Below, one piece after another: positions 16,852-25,460 of a DNA stretch of 64,000 bases. Position 1 is the first letter of the stretch, and each line of letters starts with the position of its first letter. The stretch spans positions 248,001 through 312,000 of the forward strand of contig NZ_PXYL01000002.1 of NCBI RefSeq assembly GCF_003012705.1. Reading direction: 5' to 3'. The translations under genes were made by a program, and so were the position numbers. The stretch is from Pseudaminobacter soli (ex Li et al. 2025) (GTDB lineage: Bacteria; Pseudomonadota; Alphaproteobacteria; Rhizobiales; Rhizobiaceae). The notes below the pieces were generated by a model. The model saw only the letters and a list, made by a program, of their open reading frames with translations. It had not been told where the DNA came from and made no database searches.

Positions 16852-18441
16852 CTACTTTAGCGACGAAGCCAGAAGAAAACCCGAGCCCCCGCCCAGGCCT
16901 GGGCCGGGATGGGTGGATGCGCCGACGTGGTAGAGCCCTGGCACATGCGTTCGGTGATTGACCGAGGACTTGAACGGCCGCCAGATGAAGAACTGGTCCA
17001 GCCCGCAATATCCGCCGTAAGGGTCGCCGCCGACGAGGTTGATATTCATGCTTTCGAGATCGGCCGGCGAGTAGCTGCGCCGGGCGATGACGGTCTCGCG
17101 AAAACCCTCGATATGGTGTGCGAGGATCTTCTCCACGCGGTCGGCATAGCGTTCGCGAAGTCCTTCAGTCCATCGGCCGTCCGAAGGAACGTCCAACTCG
17201 CCTGCCGCATCGCCCTTGATGAAGCGCGGCGCTTCGGGCAGTTGCAGCCAGAGGATCGAGTTGCCCGCCGGAGCCCGGCTGGGGTCGAGTGCGGTCGGCT
17301 GGCCCACGCAGATCGAGGGTTCCGCCGGCAGCATGCCGCGCTCGGCCTCATTGGCAGCGCGTGAAACCCCGTCGAGACCAGGCGTCAGGTGAAGCAGCGC
17401 CACCTTGCCCAGTTCCGCCCCCGCCTTCCATTGCGGCTGCCTGGACAGCGCGTAATGGATCTGCATGTCGCCCTTGCCGTAGCGATAGCGCTTCACGCTC
17501 TCGTCAATCTCGGCAGGCATCGGCTTCGGCCAGTCGGTCAGCAGCCTGTCGTAGAGCTGGTTCGGCGTGACCGAGCAGATGACGCCGCTGCGCGCGGTGA
17601 TCGTCTCGCCATTGGCGAGGCGCACACCGCTTGCACGGCCCTGCTGATCGCCGATGATCGAGCTCACATCGGCATTCGTGCGTATCGTGCCGCCGGTGTC
17701 GGTGATCAGGCGCTCGAATGCGGCAAGGAGGTTGCGCGCGCCGCCCTTGACGATCGGACAGCCCGCCATCTCGGTGGCAAATCCGATCACCTTCACCATC
17801 TGCGCCGAATAGGCGCTTTCGGGTCCCAGCCCGCAATGCAGAACCCACGGCGCCCACAATGCCCGCATGGTTTCGGATGCATAGGTGGTCTCGAGATAGG
17901 AACGGGCCGGGACGAGCGCCTCGCCGAACCAGCCTGCCAGATTGCGCAGGCCGCGCCGCCACGCCTCGCGGACGACAGTCTTCAGCATTCCGCCCGACCA
18001 CAGCGAGCCGCCGAGCAGCGAAAACAGGAAAGGAGCGTCGGCGCCTAGTCGGTCCATCTCCCGCGCAAAGGCGGCGCCATCGCCCTCGGCCAATTCATCG
18101 AACGCGGCAATGTTGCGCTGCCTGTCCTTGGATAGGATCACATGGCTGCCGTCGGGCCTGAGCACTCCGGTCGGCAGTTCCGAATGGGCGAATTCGAGCC
18201 CGCGGGCTTCGAGATCCTTGCCGATGGCACCATAGGCGGGCGACGTAAGGAAGAGCACGAAGGTCGTTGCCATCACGTCGTGCACGAAGCCCGGCGCCGT
18301 GATCTCTTCCGTGCGGATGCAGCCTCCGATGCGTTCCTCGCGCTCGAGGAGAAGCACCTTGCGGCCCTTCTTGCCAAGGACGGACGCAGCAATCAGTGCA
18401 TTGATGCCACTGCCGACGATGATGTAGTCGGGTTTTTCCAT
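16852..18441 (-). CDS. NAD(P)/FAD-dependent oxidoreductase, phytoene desaturase (CrtI)-like
   Basis: 529 residues from the ATG at 18441, preferred over an in-frame start 24 bases upstream because AAGGAGG precedes it with an 8-base spacer. The FAD-binding GxGxxxxxAA motif is at the very start (IIVGSGINALIAAS). The C-terminus has the FAD-closing motif GLYHVGASTHPGPGLGGGSG. This branch of the CrtI superfamily is found outside carotenoid operons, and no other carotenoid gene is nearby. It lies 63 bases downstream of the cyclase gene, probably in one transcript. A second member is at 32383-33951. The substrate is unknown. Confidence 0.85.
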   Translation of the reverse strand: MEKPDYIIVGSGINALIAASVLGKKGRKVLLLEREERIGGCIRTEEITAPGFVHDVMATTFVLFLTSPAYGAIGKDLEARGLEFAHSELPTGVLRPDGSHVILSKDRQRNIAAFDELAEGDGAAFAREMDRLGADAPFLFSLLGGSLWSGGMLKTVVREAWRRGLRNLAGWFGEALVPARSYLETTYASETMRALWAPWVLHCGLGPESAYSAQMVKVIGFATEMAGCPIVKGGARNLLAAFERLITDTGGTIRTNADVSSIIGDQQGRASGVRLANGETITARSGVICSVTPNQLYDRLLTDWPKPMPAEIDESVKRYRYGKGDMQIHYALSRQPQWKAGAELGKVALLHLTPGLDGVSRAANEAERGMLPAEPSICVGQPTALDPSRAPAGNSILWLQLPEAPRFIKGDAAGELDVPSDGRWTEGLRERYADRVEKILAHHIEGFRETVIARRSYSPADLESMNINLVGGDPYGGYCGLDQFFIWRPFKSSVNHRTHVPGLYHVGASTHPGPGLGGGSGFLLASSLK

Positions 18442-18504
18442 GGCCGCGCCCTCCTTCTCAGCCAATTATCGCTGCCGCCGGACGCGCTGCGCCGGCAGCA
18501 GGCA

Positions 18505-19293
18505 TCATCGCGGAACCAGTGCCATTGCCCGGACCGGCGAGCCTGTACCATTGACCAGCTTCAGCGGCGCCGCAATCAGCACGGCGCCCTTCGGCGGCAG
18601 TTGGTCGAGATGGCAGAGGCTCGCAAGACCGTAGCGATTGGCCTTGTGCATGAGGTTATGTGCCGGGAAGGGCGGCGTAATGCTGCCGGCAGCGCCTGCG
18701 TCCGTCCCCACCGTTTCCGAGCCCCAGCCAATGATGCCTTTTGACAGAAGGTATTCGATGGCTTCCGCCGTCGGGCCGGGGGAGTGGGGACCATTCTCGT
18801 CGGCATTCAGGAATGTCTCGGCGGAGCCGTTACGCTTGTACCAGTCGGTGCGCAGCAGCACCCAGCTTCCGGCCTCTACCTCGCCGTGCTCGGCTTCCCA
18901 CTGCTTGATGCTTTCGACGGTGAGCAGATAGTCGGGATTTGCCGCTGCTTCCTTCGAGCGGTCTATGACGTTCGCCGGTGCGACGAAATTCTTCATCGCG
19001 ATCGTGTCGGTGGTGCCGTCCGCATAGTCCTTGCCGGTGATCCAGTGTGTCGGCGCGTCGAAATGTGTGCCGGTATGCTCGCCCAGTTCCAGCCAGTTCC
19101 AGGCCCAGAAGGGGCCGTCGTCATTGTAGCTGGAGATGGTGTGCACCTTCACGCTTGGCGTGCTCTTGCCGATTTCAGGCGGCAGCGCGATGACCGGCGT
19201 GTCCGGCCCGAGAGGGGCGGAAAGGTCCACAACCTTGATGGAGCCAGAAAGAAGCGCCGACGCGAAATCGGCAAGAATGTTGGCTGAAGCCAT
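18505..19293 (-). CDS. Cyclase-family metal hydrolase (kynurenine formamidase-like)
   Basis: 262 residues from the ATG at 19293, chosen because GGAGG lies upstream with a 7-base spacer. It has the metal-binding motif of the family intact, HTGTHFDAPTHW. Family members hydrolyse N-formylkynurenine, isatin or related cyclic amides and lactones. Its neighbours are a CrtI-like flavoprotein (downstream) and a MarR regulator. With iorAB close by, an indole or aromatic amino acid route is attractive but not proven. The upstream region contains a sequence related to the proposed MarR operators of the iorA promoter. Confidence 0.85.
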   Translation of the reverse strand: MASANILADFASALLSGSIKVVDLSAPLGPDTPVIALPPEIGKSTPSVKVHTISSYNDDGPFWAWNWLELGEHTGTHFDAPTHWITGKDYADGTTDTIAMKNFVAPANVIDRSKEAAANPDYLLTVESIKQWEAEHGEVEAGSWVLLRTDWYKRNGSAETFLNADENGPHSPGPTAEAIEYLLSKGIIGWGSETVGTDAGAAGSITPPFPAHNLMHKANRYGLASLCHLDQLPPKGAVLIAAPLKLVNGTGSPVRAMALVPR

Positions 19294-19382
19294 AAGCGTC
19301 CCTCCCAGATGCAATAGGCATCGTCAGCCGAGCTGAAATTCGATCACGGCTGACTGATACGTCGAAGGTTAGGTCGGATTAT

Positions 19383-19398
19383 ATGATATTGCAAGTAT
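19383..19398. promoter_or_regulatory. Half-conserved MarR-type site upstream of the cyclase gene
   Basis: ATATGA-TATT-GCAAGT. The left half, with its flank GATTATATGAT (19379-19389), matches the operator at 20653-20668 read on the other strand over 11 bases. The right half is degenerate. It lies about 90 bases before the cyclase start codon. Confidence 0.35.
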
Positions 19399-19532
19399 TT
19401 CGCCGGGCAGAAAACAGGCCTCAGCACGGCGCGCGAGGCAGGGGAACGGGTGCGGCTCGACATTAGGCGACCGAACCCGTTTGAAGTCAAAGCTGTGATA
19501 CTCGCTATGGAAGCGCGGCTGGCCCCTGAAGC

Positions 19533-20081
19533 TCACTCCTCTTCCGCTGCAGCGGGGCCCTGGCTGACATTGTCCAGCACTCGGCGCAGCAGCTCGGAAA
19601 GTTGCTTGCGTTCGCTTGCATTGAAGCCTGCCAGCATGTCGATGCCATGCCTTTCCGCATCAGGAGCGATCTTCCAATAGGTGTCCCGACCGTGTTGGGT
19701 GAGGAAAACCTCGACGATCCGATTGTCGCGCTCGGCAACGCGCCGTTCGACCAAGCCGCCGCGCTCCATCTGGTCGATAACGCGGCTGACCGCCGGCTGG
19801 GCGATCAGGGTCATGCGCACCAGATCGGTCATGGTTCGGCCATCGCCGTTCATCAGCACCATCAGCACGCGCCAGCGCTGAACGGTGACGCCATGCGGCC
19901 GCATCCGGTCGAGCAGGCGGTTGTTCAGGTGGCTTGTAATCAGGTGGAACAGGTATGGCGGATACTGGTCGAGGACGAGCGGGGAACGGCTCGCCGAATT
20001 CGATTTATCCTTGGATCTTGCCACGACCTTGTCGCCTTGTTTTAGCGGGTGCCGATTTGTTACCGAGCCAAGGCCTGTCAT
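19533..20081 (-). CDS. MarR-family transcriptional regulator
   Basis: 182 residues with the MarR winged helix (about 45-130) and the typical wing DQMERGGLVERRVAERDNR. The ATG at 20081 overlaps the MaoC stop (ATGA), which supports this start and translational coupling, although an in-frame GTG 57 bases in is possible. Effector unknown; MarR proteins often sense aromatic carboxylates or CoA thioesters. It lies between the cyclase gene and the MaoC gene and probably controls the divergent iorAB/maoC promoters through ATATGA-N4-TCATAT sites. Confidence 0.88.
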   Translation of the reverse strand: MTGLGSVTNRHPLKQGDKVVARSKDKSNSASRSPLVLDQYPPYLFHLITSHLNNRLLDRMRPHGVTVQRWRVLMVLMNGDGRTMTDLVRMTLIAQPAVSRVIDQMERGGLVERRVAERDNRIVEVFLTQHGRDTYWKIAPDAERHGIDMLAGFNASERKQLSELLRRVLDNVSQGPAAAEEE

Positions 20082-20527
20082 GCAAGACGCCGCCGCAGCC
20101 GGTGCAGGCCCTCAGCTGTGAAGATGACGTCCTGGCTGGCTGTTTCCATGGTCTCGTGCAGCAACCGAACTATGCCGCGATCCGACTTGGAACGCGACGC
20201 CGTTACCTCGATGACCGTGGCCTTGATCCGGATTTCCTGCCCGCCATACAACGGCTTCAGCCAGCGCACCTTGTCGATGCCTGGCGAAGGCATCACGGAG
20301 TCGTCCCACAGATGCAGGTCGAAGAACAGGCGAAAGCTCAGCGAGAGCGTGTGCAGTCCTGACGCCATGATGCCGGGATAGCCGACCGCCCTGGCCGCCT
20401 CGTCATCGGAATGGAAGGGGTTGGGATCGAACACCTTTGCGAAGTCCAGGATGTCATCTCGGTTGACCAGTTGGCTGCCGGATTGGAACTCCTGTCCCAC
20501 CCGAATGTCATCAAAGAATAAGGACAT
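20078..20527 (-). CDS. MaoC-family hotdog dehydratase
   Basis: 149 residues forming a single hotdog fold. The (R)-hydratase motif is present as FDPNPFHSD (catalytic Asp and His) and is followed by the usual substrate-entry segment. MaoC proteins hydrate or dehydrate acyl-CoA or acyl-carrier substrates in the cytoplasm. The gene is divergent from iorA and forms a two-gene operon with the MarR regulator. This context suggests it acts on the acyl-CoA that IorAB could make from an aryl-pyruvate. Confidence 0.88.
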   Translation of the reverse strand: MSLFFDDIRVGQEFQSGSQLVNRDDILDFAKVFDPNPFHSDDEAARAVGYPGIMASGLHTLSLSFRLFFDLHLWDDSVMPSPGIDKVRWLKPLYGGQEIRIKATVIEVTASRSKSDRGIVRLLHETMETASQDVIFTAEGLHRLRRRLA

Positions 20528-20571
20528 TTTTCTGGTCTCTCCTCCCGCTGGGCATTCAAATTTCAGAAGTT

Positions 20572-20587
20572 ACATGAAATCTCATAT
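20572..20587. promoter_or_regulatory. Candidate MarR operator B (maoC side)
   Basis: ACATGA-AATC-TCATAT, an inverted repeat in which 5 of 6 base pairs match the partner site at 20653. It lies about 50 bases before the MaoC start, in the divergent promoter region shared with iorA. Confidence 0.45.
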
Positions 20588-20652
20588 ATTATTCGGCATT
20601 TCAACGGCCGCTTCTCGCAAGCCGCAATCGTTGACATCACACATGCGCCAAA

Positions 20653-20668
20653 ATATGATAAATCATAT
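20653..20668. promoter_or_regulatory. Candidate MarR operator A (iorA side)
   Basis: A perfect inverted repeat ATATGA-TAAA-TCATAT, ending 21 bases before the iorA start codon and just upstream of its AGGAGGGGG ribosome site. A repressor bound here would block RNA polymerase or early elongation. The spacing and arm size suit a MarR dimer. Confidence 0.5.
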
Positions 20669-20689
20669 AATCTCATAAAGGAGGGGGCA

Positions 20690-22843
20690 ATGGCGGAGCG
20701 CTCATTTGCGCGGGAGGTCGAGGACCTCAAGCTGGGCGAGGGGGAGATATTCCGGGGCGAAGGCATCCTCGCCATCACCAAGGCGCTGCTGCAGTCGGGC
20801 GTGGGCTATGTCGGCGGCTATCAGGGCTCGCCCATCTCGCACCTGATGGATGTGCTGGCCGACGCCAAGGGCGTGCTGGACGATCTGGGTGTTCATTTCG
20901 AATCCTCCGCATCCGAGGCGGCCGCCGCGGCGATGCTTTCGGCATCCGTCATGTATCCGATCCGGGGTGCGGTGACCTGGAAGTCGACAGCAGGGACCAA
21001 CGTCGCTTCGGACGCCCTCACTAATCTTGCATCGGGCGGTGTGATGGGCGGTTCGCTCATCATCCTGGGCGAAGACTTCGGCGAGGGCTCTTCCATCCCG
21101 CAAGAGCGCAGCCACGCCTTCGCGATGAAGTCGCAGATGTGGCTGCTCGATCCGCGCCCAAACCTCACAAGCATGGTGAAAGCGGTCGAGGATGGCTTCG
21201 AACTTTCCGAGGCCTCGAATACGCCCGTAATGCTGCAGATCCGCATCCGCGCTTGCCACGTTCACGGCCATTTCGTCGCCAAGGACAACAAGCGCCCGAC
21301 CTTCACGCTCAAGGAGGCGCTCGAAAATCCCCGCCGCGATGTCAACCGCGTGGTGCTGCCACCGGCTTCGTTGTTCCACGACAAGGAAAAGCTGGAGCAG
21401 CGCTGGCCCAAAGCGGTCGAGTTCATCCGATCGCGCGGGTTGAACGAGCATTTCGGGCCGACCGATGGCGATGTCGGCATCATCCTTCAGGGCGGCATGT
21501 ACAACGGTGTCATGCGGGCGCTGCAACTGCTGGGCCTGGCCGACGTCTACGGCAATTCGCTCCTGCCTCTCTACGTCCTCAATGTCACCTATCCGCTTGT
21601 CGATGACGAGGTGGCCGACTTTTGCCTTGGCAAGAAGGCGGTGATCATGGTCGAGGAAGGGCATCCGGAATATCTGGAACAGTCCCTGAATACGATCCTG
21701 CGTCGTCGAGACATCGCCACCAAGGTGCACGGGAAGGACCTGCTTTCGCTGGGCGGCGACTACACGACCGCCCTGATGGTCGACGGGCTGAGGTCGTTCC
21801 TGAAATCCCATGCGCCGCGACTGCTGGGCAATCAGCCGCCGACGCCCGACCCGAAACCCGTGCTGGAGAACGCCAAGGTGAAGGCGCTGACCGAGGTCGT
21901 GCCTCCGCGCCCGGCAGGCTTCTGCACAGGCTGTCCGGAGCGGCCGATCTTCGCGGGCATGAAGCTGATGGAGAAAGAACTCGGGCAGCATCATGTGTCC
22001 GGCGACATCGGCTGCCACATCTTCTCCGTCCTGCCGCCCTTCAACATCGGCGGCAACACGATGGGCTACGGCCTTTCGGGCGCTGGCGCTTCGGCTTTCA
22101 ACGTCAAGGCCGACAAGCGGCCGATCGCCGTCATGGGCGACGGCGGCTTCTGGCACAACGGCCTGGTGTCGAGCGTTGGCAATGCCGTATTCAACAAGCA
22201 TGACGGCGTCATCCTGATCGTCGACAACCACTATTCGGCGGCGACCGGCGGGCAGGACATCCTGTCTTCGCGTGCGCAGAATCCAACGCGCTCGACCAAC
22301 AACACGATTGCCGAGGCCGTGAAGGGCGTCGGCGTCAAATGGCTCCGGCAGATCGACCGGACCTATGACGTGGCCAAGGTGCGCGACACGCTGAAGGAAG
22401 CGCTGACCACGCCGGAGGAAGGCCCCAAGGTCATCATCGCCTCGTCCGAATGCATGCTGAACAAGCAGCGTCGGGTGAAGCCGCAGTTCAACCAGGCGGT
22501 CAAGGGCGGCAAGAGGATGGTGCGCGAGCGCTTCGGCGTTGACGAGGACGTCTGCACCGGCGATCACGCCTGCATTCGGCTCTCGGGCTGCCCTTCGCTT
22601 TCAGTCAAGCATACGGACGATCCCCTGAAGGACGATCCCGTCGCCGCGATCGACAACAGCTGCGTGGGCTGCGGCAATTGCGGCGAGGTGTCGGAGGCCG
22701 CCGTGCTCTGCCCGTCCTTCTATCGCGCCGACATCATCTACAACCCGACCAGGCTGGATCGCATCGCCGCGACGCTGAGGGGGCTGTTCATCGGCTTCCT
22801 GCAGCGCCGCCGCGCCAGTCGCCAGATCGCTTTCGCTGCTTAA
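20690..22843 (+). CDS. iorA: Indolepyruvate:ferredoxin oxidoreductase, alpha subunit
   Basis: 717 residues, standard IorA size. An N-terminal pyrimidine-binding domain of the 2-oxoacid oxidoreductases (GGYQGSPISHLMDVL) is followed by a thiamine diphosphate domain with GDGGFWHNG (G483 onward) and the closing NHYSAATGG. A C-terminal ferredoxin-like domain has C622, C628, C634 and C658-x2-C661-x2-C664-x9-C674. It oxidatively decarboxylates aryl-pyruvates to aryl-acetyl-CoA with ferredoxin reduction. The atypical first Cys cluster (C-x5-C-x5-CP) suggests one altered Fe-S site. A strong AAGGAGGGGG precedes the ATG. Paired with iorB downstream. Confidence 0.92.
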   Translation: MAERSFAREVEDLKLGEGEIFRGEGILAITKALLQSGVGYVGGYQGSPISHLMDVLADAKGVLDDLGVHFESSASEAAAAAMLSASVMYPIRGAVTWKSTAGTNVASDALTNLASGGVMGGSLIILGEDFGEGSSIPQERSHAFAMKSQMWLLDPRPNLTSMVKAVEDGFELSEASNTPVMLQIRIRACHVHGHFVAKDNKRPTFTLKEALENPRRDVNRVVLPPASLFHDKEKLEQRWPKAVEFIRSRGLNEHFGPTDGDVGIILQGGMYNGVMRALQLLGLADVYGNSLLPLYVLNVTYPLVDDEVADFCLGKKAVIMVEEGHPEYLEQSLNTILRRRDIATKVHGKDLLSLGGDYTTALMVDGLRSFLKSHAPRLLGNQPPTPDPKPVLENAKVKALTEVVPPRPAGFCTGCPERPIFAGMKLMEKELGQHHVSGDIGCHIFSVLPPFNIGGNTMGYGLSGAGASAFNVKADKRPIAVMGDGGFWHNGLVSSVGNAVFNKHDGVILIVDNHYSAATGGQDILSSRAQNPTRSTNNTIAEAVKGVGVKWLRQIDRTYDVAKVRDTLKEALTTPEEGPKVIIASSECMLNKQRRVKPQFNQAVKGGKRMVRERFGVDEDVCTGDHACIRLSGCPSLSVKHTDDPLKDDPVAAIDNSCVGCGNCGEVSEAAVLCPSFYRADIIYNPTRLDRIAATLRGLFIGFLQRRRASRQIAFAA

Positions 22844-22854
22844 CGGTGGTCCCC

Positions 22855-24429
22855 ATGTTGCAGAAACCTTCGAATATGGCTCCCCGTCTGGCGACGGAAA
22901 AACCGATCACGGTTGCCATCCTCGCAATGGGCGGGCAGGGCGGTGGCGTTTTGTCGGACTGGATCGTTGATCTGGCCGAAGCTGGGGGCTGGGTTGCGCA
23001 GTCGACTTCGGTTCCCGGCGTCGCACAGCGAACCGGCGCCACGATCTACTATATCGAGATGCTGCCGCCCAAGGACGCCAAGCCGCCGGTCCTTTCGCTC
23101 ATGCCCACGCCCGGCGATGTCGATGTCGTGCTCGCAGCCGAGTTCATGGAGGCCGGTCGCGCCATGCTGCGCGGGCTGGTCACGCCCGAACGCACCACTC
23201 TCATTGCATCGAGCCACCGCTCCTATGCAGTGACCGAGAAGGAGAAGCCGGGCGACGGCACCGGCGATCCCGCGGTCGTGGTCGAAGCGACAGGGGTTTC
23301 GGCTAAGCGTGCAATCGTGTTCGACATGCAGTCGCTGGCCGAGGCCAACGGAAGCGTCGTTTCCGCCGCCATGTTCGGCGCGCTGGCATCCGCCGAAGTC
23401 CTGCCATTTCCCCGCAGTGCCTTCGAGACCGCTATCCGGGCGGGCGGCAAGGGTGTGGAGGCGAGCCTGCGCGCCTTTGCAGCTGCTTATGACAGGGCGC
23501 GCGAGCCGGCCGGCAAAGCCCCGAGCCAGCAGCTGCCGGCGAAATTGCTTCCGCCGTTGCCCGCCTCGGATCCGCACCCTGGCCTCAATCGTTTGCTCGA
23601 TCGAATACGCGCCGGATACCCCCAGCCTGTTCAGCCCATGCTCTTTGCCGGCGTGAAGCGCCTGTTGGACTATCAGGACGTCGCCTACGCGAATGAGTAT
23701 CTGGATAAGGTGGAGGCGGCCCATCGGCTCGATGCCGCCGGCGGTGGCGCGAGACGGGGCTTTGCCTTCACCGCCGAAGTCGCCAAATACTTGGCCGTTG
23801 CGATGGCTTATGACGACGTCATCCGCGTCGCCGACCTCAAAACGCGCGCGAGCCGTTTCGAGCGCGTGCGCAAGGAGATCGGCGTCAAGTCGGACCAGAT
23901 CGTCTACACCACCGAATATATGCATCCGCGCATGGAAGAGGTGGCCGGCACTATGCCGGCCGCGCTTGGCCGTTGGCTCGAAGACAGCCCCCGCCTATTC
24001 GGGACGCTCGACAAGATGATCAACAAGGGGCGTCGCGTACGCACCGGCACTGTCGGCTGGTATCTGATGCTGCACATGCTGGCCGGGACAAAACGCTTCC
24101 GTCGCCGTACCCTTCGGCATGCCCGCGAGATCGAACACATCGACAGATGGCTTGACCTGGCCGGCAAGGTCATCGCTGCGGACTATGAGCTGGCGGTTGA
24201 GGTCGTTTCGTGCCGACGCCTGGTCAAGGGCTATTCCGACACGCATGCTCGCGGGCATTCCAAGTTCGACAAGGTCATCGGCCAGGTTTCACGGCTGCAG
24301 GGACGCGCGGACGGCGCTTCCTGGCTCAACCGTCTGCGCCGCGCGGCATTGCTGGATGAGGAAGGAAAGGCGCTTGATGGGGCGCTGCAGACCATCGACA
24401 GCATCTACGGCGACAAGGCCGCCGCATAA
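22855..24429 (+). CDS. iorB: Indolepyruvate:ferredoxin oxidoreductase, beta subunit (long form)
   Basis: 524 residues from the ATG at 22855, 11 bases after iorA. The N-terminal 200 residues are the gamma-type domain of 2-oxoacid oxidoreductases (VAILAMGGQGGGVLSDW). The remaining 300 residues are an extra C-terminal domain found in the long aerobic form of IorB. Short archaeal IorB is only about 200 residues, so this is the proteobacterial long type. It completes the heterodimer with IorA. A strong hairpin at 24458-24487 ends the unit. Confidence 0.9.
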   Translation: MLQKPSNMAPRLATEKPITVAILAMGGQGGGVLSDWIVDLAEAGGWVAQSTSVPGVAQRTGATIYYIEMLPPKDAKPPVLSLMPTPGDVDVVLAAEFMEAGRAMLRGLVTPERTTLIASSHRSYAVTEKEKPGDGTGDPAVVVEATGVSAKRAIVFDMQSLAEANGSVVSAAMFGALASAEVLPFPRSAFETAIRAGGKGVEASLRAFAAAYDRAREPAGKAPSQQLPAKLLPPLPASDPHPGLNRLLDRIRAGYPQPVQPMLFAGVKRLLDYQDVAYANEYLDKVEAAHRLDAAGGGARRGFAFTAEVAKYLAVAMAYDDVIRVADLKTRASRFERVRKEIGVKSDQIVYTTEYMHPRMEEVAGTMPAALGRWLEDSPRLFGTLDKMINKGRRVRTGTVGWYLMLHMLAGTKRFRRRTLRHAREIEHIDRWLDLAGKVIAADYELAVEVVSCRRLVKGYSDTHARGHSKFDKVIGQVSRLQGRADGASWLNRLRRAALLDEEGKALDGALQTIDSIYGDKAAA

Positions 24430-24457
24430 GAGCGGCAGGACGCATGCAGAGCCATCA

Positions 24458-24487
24458 GGAAATGAGCCGAGCAGTCGGCTCGTTTCC
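24458..24487. terminator. Terminator-like hairpin after iorAB
   Basis: GGAAATGAGCCGA (24458-24470) pairs with TCGGCTCGTTTCC (24475-24487) around a GCAG loop; 12 of 13 positions are Watson-Crick and one is a T-G wobble. It lies 29 bases after the iorB stop, facing the convergent dipeptide ABC operon. The rest of the gap to 24665 shows no supported gene. Confidence 0.7.
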
Positions 24488-24665
24488 GCTAAACGCGATG
24501 CAGCTTATTGGATGATCTCGCGACCACGCTTAAAGCCGGCTAATGATTTCTGAATTTTCTTGAGAGCAGTCAATTCCGGCGTAGGCGGCTGGGAGCCGGC
24601 AATCCCCGGATTCACTCTGCCTGTTCTGGCGATGCAGAAAAAGTAGAGCGGTCGGGGCCGCCCCC

Positions 24666-25460
24666 TTATCTTTCCAGCCAGCCCGGCATCGGATCCGGCA
24701 ATGGGATCGCATCCAGCAGGGCGCGAGTGTAGTCGGAGCGCGGCGCCTCGAACACGCTGCCGCACGGGCCTTCTTCGGCGATCTTTCCGCCCTGCAGCAC
24801 CATGACCCGGTCGCAGATGGCGCGGATCACCGACAGATCATGGCTGATGAATGCCACAGCCAGTCCCATCTCGCGGCCGAGTTCGCCGATCAGCGACAAC
24901 ACCTGCGCCTGCGTCGAGACATCTAGGCCGGACACAACCTCATCGGCCAGCACAAAATCCGGCCGCATCACCACGGCGCGCGCAATGCCGACGCGCTGGC
25001 GCTGGCCGCCGGAGAGTTCGTGCGGGTTCCTGTTCAGGGTAGTGAGCGGCAGGCCGACGCGCTCAATGACTTTGGACGCCTGGCGCTCGGCGTCGCGCCT
25101 GTCCGTCGCGAGGCCATGAAGCAGAAGCGGCCCGGTCAGGATCTGGCGGATCGAATGGCGCGGATTGAGCGATGACATCGGATCCTGGAAGATCATCTGC
25201 ATGCGCCGCCGCAGGGGGCGCATCGCCGTTTCGCCAAGACGCGTGATATCCATCCCGTCGAAAGTGACCGTGCCGTTCGTGACATCGACAAGGCGCAGCA
25301 GCGCTCGCCCAAGGGTCGTCTTGCCCGATCCGGATTCGCCGACGATGCCGAGCGTTTCGCCCTTGGCGATGGTCAAGTCGACGCCGTGCAGCACCTTGAT
25401 GTTGCGCGCGGCGCCGTAGGCGACCTCGATGTTCGAGGCCGAAAGAAGGGTGTCAGCCAT
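24666..25460 (-). CDS. Dipeptide/oligopeptide-type ABC importer ATPase (DppF/OppF-like)
   Basis: 264 residues from the ATG at 25460, chosen because AGGAGG lies upstream and the N-terminus then matches the family. Walker A GESGSGKT is at 41-48, the signature is LSGGQRQRVGIARA and Walker B is FVLADEVVSGLD. It overlaps the end of the DppD-like gene by 8 bases. At 264 residues it is shorter than E. coli DppF (334) and lacks most of the C-terminal oligopeptide-binding (oligo_HPY) tail. It is the last gene of the leftward operon. Confidence 0.9.
   Translation of the reverse strand: MADTLLSASNIEVAYGAARNIKVLHGVDLTIAKGETLGIVGESGSGKTTLGRALLRLVDVTNGTVTFDGMDITRLGETAMRPLRRRMQMIFQDPMSSLNPRHSIRQILTGPLLLHGLATDRRDAERQASKVIERVGLPLTTLNRNPHELSGGQRQRVGIARAVVMRPDFVLADEVVSGLDVSTQAQVLSLIGELGREMGLAVAFISHDLSVIRAICDRVMVLQGGKIAEEGPCGSVFEAPRSDYTRALLDAIPLPDPMPGWLER

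Noticed and set aside
20702-22567. A 621-codon frame opposite iorA
   Set aside because: Antisense to a gene with thiamine and Fe-S motifs; composition typical of a shadow frame.
24505-24765. A short frame ending in a charged helix in the gap after iorB
   Set aside because: The C-terminal part looks helical, but most of the frame overlaps the end of the DppF-like gene, it has no good start or ribosome site, and the family is unrecognised.
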